Below, piece by piece: positions 21,986 through 34,401 of a DNA stretch of 64,000 nucleotides. The notes under the pieces were generated by a model that worked only from the letters and a program-made list of their open reading frames with translations, had not been told where the DNA came from and made no database searches. Positions within the stretch are counted from its first letter, which is position 1. The number at the start of each line of letters is the position of its first letter. Origin of the DNA: Cranoglanis bouderius (lineage: Eukaryota > Chordata > Actinopteri > Siluriformes > Cranoglanididae); the NCBI GenBank assembly GCA_023630585.1, contig CM042552.1, forward strand, positions 17,923,569 through 17,987,568, in the 5' to 3' direction. Position numbers and translations under genes: made by a program.

Positions 21986-23682
21986 CCAAGAAGTTGAGTA
22001 TTAGACACCTTTCTTAAACCATCTCCACAACCTAAATGATATATATATATATATGGCCAAGATATTACTAATGTTTTTAATTATTTTTTTTTACTTTTGT
22101 TTGTTTTAACTGTGTTTGAATTCCACCTGTGTCTGTTTAAAACATGCCTTCATTACAAGGGCTCAAAAGTAATTGGACATAACCATTAGTTTCTGCCTTA
22201 GGCTGTGTCCACATAGCGTTTCTTTTGAAAGCACCAGCATCTTTTTTCAGTTGTTCCTAATGAGGAGGGAGCGTATGCGGCCACAAAATTTCAGACTGCT
22301 CTTCACCAACTGAATTGCAGCAGCCTTGACTGTACCATAAGCCACAATGAACTGTTGTACCAGATGTAAAAGCACTGACTTTAGGATACCTATGGCTTTG
22401 AGAGCCAATAACTGACAACACTACAGGGATCACCATAGTGTTGATCTGAAGTGTAGTAGCCATTGACTATTGTAGTAGTCATTAAAATAGAATAGGTAAA
22501 ATATAAATGCACCAACTCATTGGGAAATTTAGCCCTGCGGAGTAAGCACAGCAAAACGGCTCAGGCACATACAACTGCAATTCAATCCCATCAAACAGAA
22601 ATACACACCGTAAACTACTTATGTGATGTCTGATTCTGATCAATTAAAATCAGTTTTTAAATCATCGATATACTTGTTAATCCCTTAACTGATCTACATT
22701 ACAGAAGAACTATCAATCAGGAGCTTATTAGTCTGGGGAAGTTGGAGATGCTTATTGCGCATTTTCTCAGCAGGAGCTGTAAGGAATAACCAGTCTTCTA
22801 CCAGTGCAGCAGATAGCGAGATAGAGTCTCACGCCGTCCATTGATTTATTCTTGCGGCCGGAAAGAACGTGCAAGAGCCAAAGAGGCATTAACCGAAGTA
22901 AATTTCGATAGAAGAAGCAGTTTGTGCTTTTAGCTATTACTGTTTTACATCAGCATAACATTACAATGAGGGATAGTGGCTGACCGCTTAAAGAAAAAAG
23001 GGACAGTGGAGTATATATCGTCACAGCGTATAGCAGTGCATGCCAAGCCCGGTTGCAGCACATTTGTCTATATAATACTGTACAGTATAAATATAAAAAA
23101 AATATATTTCAGAAATATATTTTAACTCTCCAGCCTGTGGCTAGTGCACACAGCTCCTTGACAATGATTGACAAATCTTTAGCCTAAAGAGAGAGTTAGC
23201 TTTGTGGAAGATGTGCTATGCATCTTTGATTAAACTGTCTCTTGTGTGCTATTTGTGCTGTTCGGGCCTACACTCTCTCAGCTGAGCTGAGTTTTGCTGT
23301 CTACAGTAAAATACTTGAGGGAGAAGTTTTAACAGGTTATTTTTTCAAGTAGTTGCTCTATATTCAGAGATTATTTTCTATGTGGACTGTCCTCTGTGAT
23401 GGTTAAACCAGGCCATCTGTGGGTTAATTCTGACATTAAAAAAAAACATTATTATTTTGCAGACACTTCATATTTAGTTCAAATTACACACATGAGAAAA
23501 GCATAAGGAGAAATTTTGAGGTTTTCCTACTTTTTTTTTTAAATACCATGACAAAATGACGAGTGACAATTAACGTTTTAATCTGGTAATTTTCATTTGC
23601 AGCAGCAGTTGACAGTCGGCGTCCGTTTGTGATCGGACTAGATTGCACTAGATTGCTCTGAAGTGCTGTAACATAGATCTTA
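21986..23682. other. non-coding; short TA tract, minor repeats
   Basis: A TA run lies at 22039-22054. The stretch 22200-22500 contains GGCTGTGTCCACATAGCG, typical of dispersed fish repeats, and a 68-codon minus-strand open frame (22463-22257) that I do not recognise. The rest is A/T-rich and unremarkable. Confidence 0.4.
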
Positions 23683-23925
23683 TAGCTCTGGAAAAAATGA
23701 AGAGACCACTGCAAAATGATCAGATTATCTGTTTTTACTATTTATAGGTATGTGTTTGGGTAAAATGAACGTTTTTTGTTTTATTCTATAAACTACCGAC
23801 AACATTTCTCCCAAATTCCAAAGAAAAATATTTTCATTTAGAGCATTTATTTGCAGAAAATGACAACTGGTCAAAATAACAAAAAAGATGCAGTGTTGTC
23901 AGACCTCGAATAAGAAAATAACTTT
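23683..23925. mobile_element. dispersed repeat fragment (AGCTCTGGAAAAAATGAAGA type)
   Basis: AGCTCTGGAAAAAATGAAGA followed by GACCACTGCAAAATGATCAG matches a very common teleost dispersed element. It ends near CAGACCTCGAATAA. The class is not assigned. Confidence 0.6.
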
Positions 23926-24332
23926 TGCAAGTGCTTATGGAATGGGCAGCTTGCACATCTGGAAAGGCACCATTAATGCTGAAAGGTAAGACTCCGCCTC
24001 TCTAAGATACGCTTTTTTTATACCCAGTCACGTTACTGACCTGTTGCCAATTAACCTACTTAGTTGCAAAATGTTCCTCCAACTGTTTCTTTCTTTTTAG
24101 TAACACTTACTTTTCCAGCCTTTTGCCCCCGTCCCAACTTTTTTGAGATGTGGGGCGGCCATCAAATTCAAAATTGCCTTATTTTTTCCTTAAAATGTCA
24201 CTTAAACATTTGACATGTTTTCCGTGTTCTATTGTGAATAACATATGGGTTTATGAGAGTCGCAGATCATTGCATTCTGCTTTTATTTACATTTTACACA
24301 GCGTCCCAGCTTTTTTGGAATTGGGGTTGTAG
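23926..24332. mobile_element. DNA transposon 3' part with GGAATTGGGGTTGTAG end
   Basis: The terminal GGAATTGGGGTTGTAG at 24317-24332 and the preceding CATTTTACACAGCGTCCCAG match the right end of a frequent teleost DNA transposon whose left end is CTACAACCCC. Near 23944, GGGCAGCTTGCACATCTGGA is from its interior. The left end is absent. Confidence 0.65.
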
Positions 24333-25112
24333 TTCAATGTAGAAATATAAAAAAATGCGTTTCCCTGCAATTTCCCTGTGGTGACTATTCAGATTCTTCT
24401 CATTCTCATTGTGTAGCACTGTTTTAAGCTTCAAGCTGTTTTATGTAAGCACAGGAAGTAGAGACTTAAGCGTTTTATATGAACTTTCGTTTGAATTCTT
24501 GCGCAAACATTATCAAAATGAAAGAAAAGATGCACAGTGGCACTGTTTCTGCATTGTTTTGTGTATTAATTCCATTGTTTTAATATGTTAAATAAATGGA
24601 AGACGGATCAACAGATAAAGCCTTTGAATAAGTCAAATGGCTAATATACAGTAAGCTGACAGGATTCCTGAGGGAATTTTTAAACGCTATTCATAAATGT
24701 TTAGAAACGATAAAACACTAAAACAGAAGAAGAAAGAGTTACCATTACAAGTCGCTGTAAATTAAACTTGTGTACGTTTCATCTTCGTGTTAGTAGGTGT
24801 GGTCTGTCATGTACGCAATATAATACAATGATTTATGTATTGTTTGTGAATACAAGCCAGATGGTATGCAATAATACACGGTAATTGTAATACGATTGAC
24901 ATGTACTGGCTGGTATTTTCACAGGTTTTTTGAAAATTCTGCCATTTTGCTTGTTAAATCTGTACTTGCGTTTGCCAAGCATCAAGGCAGATGAGTCAGA
25001 AGCCAAACTTTCTTTTTTTTTTTCTTCGCCCCACAGGAATTTTATTTGTGCGATGATGGATTAGAGGTGGTTTGTGATTTTGCGATCCTATCTGGATTCT
25101 TGCCAGATTACC
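24333..25112. other. non-coding, no recognised feature
   Basis: Unique A/T-rich DNA. Confidence 0.5.
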
Positions 25113-25114
25113 TC

Positions 25115-25116
<2 letters not shown>

Positions 25117-25147
<31 letters not shown>
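25117..25147. repeat. (CA)n microsatellite
   Basis: About 15 CA units inside otherwise complex unique sequence (25050-25260). Confidence 0.95.
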
Positions 25148-25149
<2 letters not shown>

Positions 25150-26170
25150 CTTCTGCAAGCAATGCTGATAGATTTTTCATGCATTTTATTCCTTTGATGG
25201 TCCACCGTGGCTGAAGGGGCTTCTGGGTAAATAGGAGTCCGGACCCCTTTTTACCCTGCTGTTATGTAGAAGGTCAAATGGATGAGATTGGAATTTTAAG
25301 CATTAAGATGAAAAAAAAAACAGGCAAGGTATTAATCCTAAAGGTATTAATGCAAAACTTTTCTGAGATCAGTCAGTAATATGCAAATGTCATGCGTGTG
25401 TTACTCTCGGGTGTGGGCCGATGATGGTTATATAGTATACTACAATATTTCAAAATATTTTCAATATTTTATTGAGCCTCTCCTGGTCACATAAGGACAG
25501 ATGTTTTGCAGGCAATCCCATAATTCTGACCAAGGGATGAGGGTTGTAGTGTGTATCGCTGCTGGGAGGTCAGTCCTACATCCGGTATATCATCAAGCTC
25601 AACAGTTTTATGGAGAAATAAATAAGAAAAGGCGCCTGTGATTTGTGTGTAGTGTCATATCGGCCGTGTAACATGCAAATGGGAATAATAATGTAATGCA
25701 TTTTCACCAAACTTCATCTCTATCCTAGTCATGCAAACCAGCCAGGAGCTGGACTGACGGAGCTTTTTAAATGGTATATGGTATAGAGCTTTTTAATAGG
25801 TATATAGTAAAATACTGTGTGTCTCCTGTGTGGTGCTGTTAGGATGATCCCAAAGTGTTTTTTGCCTATGCATCAGCAATGTAAAAGGTGCATTAGGTAA
25901 GATTTGGAACAAAAATAAATAAAAATAGATCAAAACAAAATGAATTAACGAATTAAGCCCACCCCCATTCCCACCCATGTACACAAAGTTCCATGCCCAA
26001 AACTTATGATAGTTCACCTAGAGTTACCATTAGCAAGGATTGTCATGACATCACTTTTAAACAAACTCGGCTACTCAAGTTCTTGAAAGCCTTGAAAGTT
26101 ACAACTCTATAAACATGCAACTTCACCTCATAACCTTTTATTTTTTAATCCATTTTTTATCCATACACTG
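25148..26170. other. non-coding, no recognised feature
   Basis: Unique DNA with an A10 run at 25312. No credible gene. Confidence 0.5.
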
Positions 26171-26631
26171 TCAAATATAAAGGTTCTTCATTGGTTCTTT
26201 ACAGCACCATAGGTTCTACAAAGAACCTCCTTCTTGTCAAGAACCATTTTTCATTGTATAGGGTTCTTGAGTTGAGCTATGTGGTTCTTTGGAGATGAAA
26301 GAAGTTCTTTATGTTTTATTATAGCTTCTTCAGAGCATTGTAGTGGTTCTTCAAGGTATCATCCCTTAACACGTTAAAGTGAACCCTATGAGGTTCTTTG
26401 TGAGACTGGAAAATGTTCTCCTGGCATCACTCTTTGGTTCCTTAAAGCACTAACTTCTGATAACATGGTTCCTTGTGGCACTGTTGTGAAGAACCATTTC
26501 TGGGTAGTTCTCAGGTTCTGTAAAGATTCTTTGGTTCTTTGTTCTTTGTGCAGCTTAAAAAGGTTCTCCTAAGGCATCAGGCTGAAAAACCCTTTTTTGG
26601 TTCTAATTGGAACCTTTATTTACATTTAGTA
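26171..26631. mobile_element. GGTTCTT-rich MITE-like element
   Basis: AAATATAAAGGTTC near 26173 faces GAACCTTTATTTAC at 26610-26623, and the interior is dense in GGTTCTT and AAGAACC motifs. The imperfect inverted ends and lack of coding capacity fit an old MITE. Shorter GGTTCTA/TAGAACC clusters at 14.22-14.44 and 32.58-32.66 kb may be relatives. Confidence 0.5.
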
Positions 26632-27765
26632 TTGTGGAAAGCCTGCAGAGCAAGTTATCTTCTGTTATCACTTATGTTATAGCAATTACACACAGTCATT
26701 ACCTCACCACTTTCTCTTCTTGACCTCTCTTGAAGTTAATAAGACAAAAAAAAAACACAGCTTGTCATGTTACTTAGACGACCACAGCCTCTGTGACTAA
26801 GCTGTGTTGGAAAACTTTACGTTACAGCTTTATGAAGCACTGACACTGGAGACTCCTTCCATCAATGTTAAATGAACATCTCCTTAAAGAAAACTTCACC
26901 ATATCAACAACTAAGTACATTTTGTAAATCTGTTTTTGTGGATCATCCGCCATACAAGTCCCTGTGAATGATCTGTTGCTAGCTGTGTGTCCCAATATTC
27001 ATTCAATCATGTGAAAATTAATGGAAATATGGCCACTTCATGTTTGCTTACAAATTGAAAGCTCTATTGTAGTTTCTTGCGAGTTTTGACCCTGTCGTTC
27101 TTAAACAATGTCCTTTTAACCTAAGCCAGAGGTAATGAAAGCCTGCACTTAGGTCTCTATCCATGAAATATGAGGGAGCAACAAATACGAGCGATAGTAT
27201 AAATTATCTCATTTATATGTTTCTGAAAAGAGAATGTGAGATCAAGGAGCAGTATCGGGGTCACGGACGTGATTGAAGCTTGAAGGAGCGATTGTATGAA
27301 GTGCAACTGAATCCAGTCTAAGCTGATGAGGGTGAAGGGTCCTGTTCAAGGGCCCTACACCAATTCTCTAGAATACTGAATCCTTAAACAAAGGGCAATA
27401 ACCTTCAAATGCTCTTCTCTGGATACCGTTTATGGAAAAATAATAATGGAGTATACTAAAATATGCTTTTTGTATCTTCTGCATCGTTTTGTTAGCAATA
27501 AACCACAAGCTAAATAATGTCTTCTCAATGGCACTCCTACAATGGTCCCTTTCCACTGAGAGACAGAGTGTAGGAGAGGCCAATACTTCGTGCACAACAA
27601 TAGATGTGGTAAGTGGAGCTGATGAAAAGGCCTGTGAACGCAGCTACAATGCATGTGAACCTAAAAATGTAGTAAATCATTTATAGCAACGTTATAATCT
27701 GTATAAACTTGAATTATTTATTCATAGAATCATTTACAATGTTGTTTTTCTTTTAGTCAGGAGCA
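26632..27765. other. non-coding, no recognised feature
   Basis: Unique sequence; the small open frames at 27.4-27.7 kb look random. Confidence 0.5.
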
Positions 27766-27769
27766 ACAA

Positions 27770-28760
27770 AATATTAACCACAGCAAACTGTAAAGAAGTC
27801 AACAGTAACACATAATATTACCCACATTAAACTATAAACACATCAGCAGTAACAAAAATGTATCCACATCAAACTATAAATGAGTCAGTAGTAACAAAAC
27901 ATTACAAACATCAAACAATAAACGAGTCAGCATTAACAAAAAATTATGAACATGAAACGATAAACAGTAAATAAGTCAGTAGTAGCAAAAATTACCTACA
28001 AAAAACAATAATGAGTAGTAACAAAAAATAACATTCATCAAGCTAATAACAAGTCAGTACTAACAAAGATTACCATCATAACACAATAAACACGTCAGTA
28101 GTAATGACAGTTTACCCACATCAAACTGTAAACTAGTCAGTAGTAACAAAAATGTATCCACATTGAACTATAAACAAGTCAGTAGTAACAAATATATCCA
28201 CATCAAATTATAAACAAATTGGTAGTGACATAAATTTATCCACATCAATCTGTAAACAAATCAGTAGTAACAGAAAGTTATCCACATCGAACTATAAACA
28301 AATCAGTAGTAACAGAAAGTTATCCACATCGAACTATAAACAAATCAGTAGTAACAGAAAGTTATCCACATCAAACTGTAAACAAATCAGCAGTAACAGA
28401 AAGTTATCCACATCGAACTGTAAACAAATCGGTAGTAACAGAAAGTTATCCACATCGAACTGTAAACAAATCAGTAGTAACAGAAAGTTATCCACATCAA
28501 ACTGTAAACAAATCAGCAAACAAATTTATCCACATCGAACTATAAACAAATCAGTAGTAACAGATTAATCCACATCGAATTTTAAACAAATCAATAAACA
28601 AAACATTACCAGCAAACTATTAACAATTCAGTAGTAACAGTAAACAAGTCAGTAGTAACAAAAGTTTACCAGCATACTATGAATAAGTTAGTAGTAACAG
28701 AAATTTATCTACATCAAAGTATAAATAAGTCAGTAGTAACAGTAAATAGTAAAACATTAC
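27770..28760. repeat. 42-bp minisatellite (~23 copies, best-kept core 28260-28530)
   Basis: The unit includes AGTAGTAACAGAAAGTTATC, CACATCGAACT and TAAACAAATC. The period is 42 bp in the core. Outer copies vary in length, mostly in the AACAAAA part. Because 42 is divisible by three, one minus-strand frame stays open across the core and encodes a 14-residue repeat (LICLQFDVDNFLLL). Confidence 0.9.
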
Positions 28761-28972
28761 CAAACTAAAACTCAGTAAAAAGTCAGTAAAAAAAAACAAA
28801 CAAGTAAGAAAAACGTCGATACAAAAAAAAAATAAACAAGAATGATTTACTTTATATCAGAGAATGTTATTTCTATGCAGCCTATTAATAATAGTTTTGC
28901 ACTATGAATGATAAATGATAACATCTCACTTTTTAAATCATATGAACTTTTTATTACTCATTTCTTATGCAG

Positions 28973-29421
28973 GAAAAAGTCTGTGCAAGAATACAGTTTG
29001 CCAAGGAGCATATAGGCAAAGACCAGGCCTTTTCGAATAATGTGCTCTGGACAGACGAATCAAAGATAGAGTTGTTTGGCCACAATAACAGTAGACATGT
29101 TTGACCAAAGACAGCTTTTCAGGAGAAGCACCTCATACCAACTGTGAAGCACGGTGGTGGAAATGTTACGGTTTGGGGTTGCTTCGCTTCCTCAAGGACT
29201 GCACAGCTTGCATTCATTGATTCAACTATGAATTCTGCATCATATCAAAGAGCGCTTGAAGATAATGTGAGGCCATCTGTCTGAAAGCGGACCTTTCAAC
29301 AGGATGATGATCCTAAGCACATTAGCACATCCACCAGGGAATGGCTCAAAAAGAATGAACGGAGGGCGTACTTACGTTTTCCGCAGAAGAATATAACATC
29401 TGTTGATATTTCTGTTGAATA
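28973..29421 (+). pseudogene. Tc1 transposase fragment
   Basis: Reads ARIQFAKEHIGKD, then the first catalytic motif LWTDESKIELFG, then TVKHGGGNVTVWGCF, and the second aspartate in FQQDDDPKH. Stops interrupt it at 29102-29104 (after SRHV) and near 29282 (after VRPSV). The sequence is lost after TREWLKKN, before the glutamate. A transposon-like tail (CTTGTGCTTTTGTTC) follows to about 29530. The N-terminal half is missing. Confidence 0.85.
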
Positions 29422-29689
29422 AATGATTGAAAAAACAAATTTTCCTTGTGCTTTTGTTCAAGTATATGAACTTTAATAATAGGCACTAGTTTCAAAGATG
29501 ATCAAATGTTAGCTTGTCCAAATATATTTTGTGAACTATGCTAACTAAAACTAAAAAGAATTGAATCACAGCTTTGTCCTTGGACCTTATCCTCATGTCT
29601 GGTGGTAATTTTCAAAGCACAAATCGATATTTCTTCTCTCGTTCTCTATTTTTTATTTTTTTTTGTTCCTCTATAATCTAACAGAAAGC

Positions 29690-30015
29690 CACTTTTGTCC
29701 ATTAGCAGTGAGTTTCGGAGTTAACGGCCTCTTCAGGCTAACAATAACGGCTGCAATTTTACATTTTATAGCAGCGCTAACTCTGAGCAGCATCGCTTTC
29801 GGACATCCTCTCTCTGATTGGATTTGTCAAATCAGAGCGTGTGATTTACAGCTGATGGGAAATAATTAACGTCGTACGTCGAATCCTCCCGCCAAGGTCA
29901 CATCCAGCTAAGCGCGAGTGAACAGCGCTAATGGCTAATTGAATATGAGTGGTGAAGCAGTTAAAGTTTTGCTTGGCACCCGATTTGGGATTGCAGAGAT
30001 AATGCAGGATGCTGC
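29690..30015. promoter_or_regulatory. candidate conserved non-coding block
   Basis: Complex, CpG-containing, non-repetitive DNA between a LINE/transposon-poor flank and a TG microsatellite. It includes AGCGCTAATGGCTAATTGAA, TCTGATTGGATTTGTCAAAT (CCAAT-type core on the reverse strand) and AAATAATTAACG. The texture is like that of vertebrate enhancers; conservation is untested. The 68-codon open frame here shows no family resemblance. Confidence 0.25.
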
Positions 30016-30017
30016 GC

Positions 30018-30020
<3 letters not shown>

Positions 30021-30079
<59 letters not shown>
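30021..30079. repeat. compound (TG)n(AG)n microsatellite
   Basis: TG units at 30021-30050 run directly into AG units to 30079. Confidence 0.95.
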
Positions 30080-30082
<3 letters not shown>

Positions 30083-30698
30083 GAGGTATTGATGTGACAC
30101 AAAACCAAACTTCATATGGGTTACATTTGGGGAAAATGGGACACTGATTTAAACTTTTTATTTATTATTCAACCGATACTCGTACATTTTTTATGTTTCA
30201 GAACAGAATTTGGGACAGAACTCAGTGTGAGTGAGAACATTTACTGCTCTTACTAACTGTGATAAAACTCCCAGTCGTTAAGGTTACAGCGAGAGGGCGG
30301 GGCCAACGTGAGCTTTTATAGGAATCAACAGAAAAACAGTAGACTGTTAGATAGTGTATTTATAAATGATAATATGATATTGTGTATATCTTTTTGAGCC
30401 TTTTGCATTACTTTTTAAGCACATTGTGGGGGAAATGTTCCATCTTTCTGAGTGTTTCAATCCCTGAAGAAAGTGACACTGGTTTGAGTCATTATTAATG
30501 GATTTAGGACAAAACTCAGTGTGTGAGAGGCAGCAGCGTGCCGTTACCCAGTTTACACTTCAACAAGACACAGACTCAAATGTAATAATAACAGCAATAA
30601 TAATAATCATAATCATACATATTTTATATTTCACATTTTATTATCCAGTTATGTTATTTGTTTCTACAGACATCTATCAGACATACATTTGATAGTTG

Positions 30699-30703
<5 letters not shown>
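30080..30703. other. non-coding, no recognised feature
   Basis: Unique DNA with a short AATA/ATCATA run near 30585-30620. Confidence 0.5.

Positions 30704-30757
<54 letters not shown>
30704..30757. repeat. (TA)27 microsatellite
   Basis: 54 bp of uninterrupted TA, followed by very A/T-rich DNA to 31169. Confidence 0.95.
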
Positions 30758-30761
<4 letters not shown>

Positions 30762-31173
30762 GATAAATTCACTTACTATAATATTTACATCCCTATATAC
30801 ATTTTTTTTAATATATTTAGTTGATATTGCATTCTCATTCTAGATTTTACGACATCACTTTAATGTGAATACTTTTTTAAATAGTTTTTAATTATATTTA
30901 TTTATTATATTACTAAGGATGTGTTATTTACTATAATTGTTTTTTTTTATATATAATTATAAGTTTTTATTTTTGAATGTTTCATTTATTGCTTATGTAT
31001 GAAATTATTAAATTAAATTAATTAAAAACGGCCTTTTTAATCAGACGTACATCTATTTCTTTTATCACAACACCTATTTTCAATCATATTTAATCTGATT
31101 ACTAAAAAAAAAAAACATATTAAAGAATTGTATTTATTTATTTTCATTTTAAAAAACTTTATTCTATATTTAA

Positions 31174-31979
31174 CCCTCTACTGCATGAATTGTTACATTA
31201 ATATCAAAAAAATGTTTTTATGGATTTTTATTGCTTGATTTAATTCAAGTGTAGTTGTAGTTGTTGCCGTATGGCAACAGTGTGCAACGGTGGAATGTAT
31301 CGTATAGTCCAAAATAACACAAAATTTATGAGATTACAGTTCTAATTACTGCATTTTCCAACTATAAGTTGCAAAGGTTTTTTTTTTTTTTTTTTTCTTG
31401 CCACCTAGTATGCATGTAAATGTTGTATCTTCTAAAAAGGAATTACAGTTATAAAAAGTATGTGGATGTCTGTTTCAACAGATTTTCTTACTTTGAATCT
31501 GAAAAAAAAATGTAAATATACCATTAGAGAAGCCGAGTGTCTTTTTTGCTGTGCAGGCCTGTTTCAGTTCATGAATGCACATACCACTGTTCCATTATCG
31601 CATGTTGTTGCCATATGGCAACAATTACTTTTTACTATTTACTCAAAATATAAAAACTTGTTTAAATAACAAAAAATAAATAAATGTTAACTTATCTCAG
31701 ATAGTGTTTCAATTTCCTTTAAGACGTTTTGCCTAAATTTTGAAAAATGAATCAAATTTGTAGAGTCCTCTGACGATGTCCTTCACCATGCCATGTGAGT
31801 GCAGAACAGGAAGTGCAAGCAGAACTTCCTCGTCATCTGACATGGCATTTTTTTGTTATGTCGAAGTTAAAGCCCCCCTTTTACAGTTACACAGGAAAAT
31901 AGTAGTTTTGTATTATTGCTTATCAAAGAATTGGAGATAAATTGATTGTTGCCATATGGCAACACAATGCAGTAAAGGG
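31174..31979. mobile_element. piggyBac-like non-autonomous element (806 bp)
   Basis: The left end is TTAA then CCCTCTACTGCATG (31170-31187). The right end reads GCAGTAAAGGG then TTCA (31969-31983), the inverted partner with one base of the TTAA target changed. CCC termini and TTAA are piggyBac hallmarks. The interior has no long frame but has three near-identical palindromes TTGTTGCCATATGGCAACA at 31261, 31605 and 31946. Confidence 0.55.
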
Positions 31980-31983
31980 TTCA

Positions 31984-32460
<477 letters not shown>

Positions 32461-32720
32461 TGATTTTTTACTTTTCCAGTCTTTCGGTCGGACAGAGATG
32501 GGGGCTTTCTTGTAATATTGTAATAGTCATTGTAAATGGTAGCATTCATCAGTTTCATAGTATGTAGTGTTGTGTTCTTCCTACAGAAGGTTTCATTTAG
32601 AACCCCAGTTTTTTGTGTGTCCCGTTGGAGACCCGTTAGAAACCTAGAACCCTTAACTATGCAAATAATTGGTTGAAAAACTTTTTTTTTTTTTGTTAGT
32701 GTGTATGACAAATGTGAAAT

Positions 32721-33690
32721 ACAATATAGGCCAAACGTTTACATACTAAAAACATGCAATCTTAGTTTTTCACTATCAAGTCAATTACGGCATCTACTTC
32801 ATCATTAAAATAATCATTTACAGACAGATTCATTTCAGCTTTAATTCACTATTTTAAAATTCCAGTGGGTAAAAAAATTCACATACGCCAACTTGACTGT
32901 CTCTTTAAACAGTCTGGAAGATTCCAGAAGTTGATGCAATGACTTTAGAATCCTCTGAGTGGCCAGCTGCCATAATTACAGCTTGCCTGTAGACCCATTG
33001 CCTTTTTTTTGTGCTCTAGATACCATGGGAAAATCCAATCAACCCATCTATGACCCCAGAAAAAGAAATCGTGGACCCCCACAAGTTCCAAACTGAAGGT
33101 ACCATGATCATCCATACAAACTACTGTATGCAAATATAAAAAATCAAGCGACCACAGACCCTCCATCACTCAGAAACGAGGAACAAATGAATTCCTAGGG
33201 ATGAACAAATTTTGGTCTGAAAGGTTCATCTGAACCCCAAGGCACGAACAAAGGGACTGGTGAAGGAGGTGGAGGCATCAGGTACCAAAGTGAATACTGT
33301 ATATGTAGGAAAAAGGATGAGTCTTTTAATCCTAGGAACACCATCCCAACTGTGAAGCATGGGGGTGGCAGCATCATGTTGTGGGGGTGTTTTGCTGGAA
33401 GAGGGACTGGTGCACTTAAGAAATAGGTGGCATCATGAATGAAAATGATCTAGAATTACTGAAGCAACAACTCAAGACGTCAGCCAGAAAGTGAAAATCT
33501 TGGTCGCAGTCAAGTCTAAGAGCAGGACAATGATCCTAAGCCTATTTCTAAAGGTGTAACAAAATGGCAAAGTGAAAGGATTGGAGTGGCCATCTCAAAG
33601 CCCTGACTTGATTCCCATCAAAAATTTGTGGACTGAACTTCAAAATCGTGTCCGAGCCCCACAAACCTGTTACACCAATTCTGTTAGGAG
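32721..33690 (+). mobile_element. Sleeping Beauty-like Tc1 element, decayed and truncated
   Basis: GCCAAACGTTTACATACTAA at 32731 and CACATACGCCAACTTGACTG at 32880 match the outer and inner direct repeats of the left arm in Sleeping Beauty/salmonid-type elements. CTTTAAACAGTCTGGAAGAT follows as expected. No right arm is found. Confidence 0.8.
33025..33690 (+). pseudogene. Sleeping Beauty-like transposase relic
   Basis: ATACCATGGGAAAATC at 33021 is the start region. Frame-broken pieces follow: IPTVKHGGGSIMLWGCF near 33345 and LEWPSQSPDLIPIKNLW near 33580. At the catalytic glutamate position the codon reads Lys (PIKNLW instead of PIENLW). The second aspartate piece is garbled (AGQ/DND near 33520). 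Large N-terminal portions are missing or shifted. Confidence 0.8.
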
Positions 33691-33734
33691 GATTAGGTCC
33701 CACCCACATGGCCACACCCCAAAAGTTTGACAGT

Positions 33735-34110
33735 GGAAAACATGAAGTGATGTGGATGAAGGATGTACATGGAAACATATGTGGCTGTGTCTTTGAATAT
33801 TTATATGCAAATGAGAGCTGCTGAGTGGGTCTGTCTTTAGGAACATAGATGGGAATGGTGGTGTTTCTTTTAGTCTACATATGCAAATGAGAGCAGCTCA
33901 TTTGCATATGTGGTGTGTCTTTAAGGATATTGAGGGGGAGTGTGGGCGTGTTTTTGAGTATGTATATGCAAATGAAAGCTGCTGAGTGTGTGTGTCTTTA
34001 GGAGTGTAGATTGGAATATGGGCATGTCTTTGAGCCTGCACATGCAAATAAGGGTGTCTAAGTGGGCGTGCCTTTAAGAACATTTATGCAAATAAGAGCT
34101 GCTCGTTTAA
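33735..34110. repeat. ~76-bp degenerate repeat with octamer motifs
   Basis: Diverged units of about 76 bp share TATGCAAATGAGAGCTGCTG, GTGTGTCTTTAGGA and GGGAATGTGGGCGTG-type parts. The octamer ATGCAAAT, the core POU/Oct site, occurs at 33805, 33881, 33966, 34042 and 34086, and inverted at 33900. A perfect 14-bp inverted repeat with a 5-bp loop spans 33878-33910 and brings two octamers face to face. Confidence 0.75.
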
Positions 34111-34370
34111 AAAGTCCCTCAGCAATATTCCGAGGTGTTACTTCCTATTGATTGCGTCTGATAGACAGCCGGTAAATAAGTACTAACCCCCTACTGTTTT
34201 GAAGAAGTATTAAAGGTTCTGGGGTTTGAGACGTTCCGCACAGGAACCCTTGCGTGAAAGGTGCGACAGAAATAAAAGATTATTCTGAAGTCTCAGGACG
34301 GCGCAGCTGCACGTCTAATTATTCTGTTTGTGAAAAACTCCACAGTGACACCAGAGTTAGATATCAGCTG

Positions 34371-34401
<31 letters not shown>

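Noticed and set aside
22257..22463. 68-codon minus-strand frame as an exon
   Set aside because: No recognised motif and no convincing splice sites; it probably belongs to a dispersed repeat.
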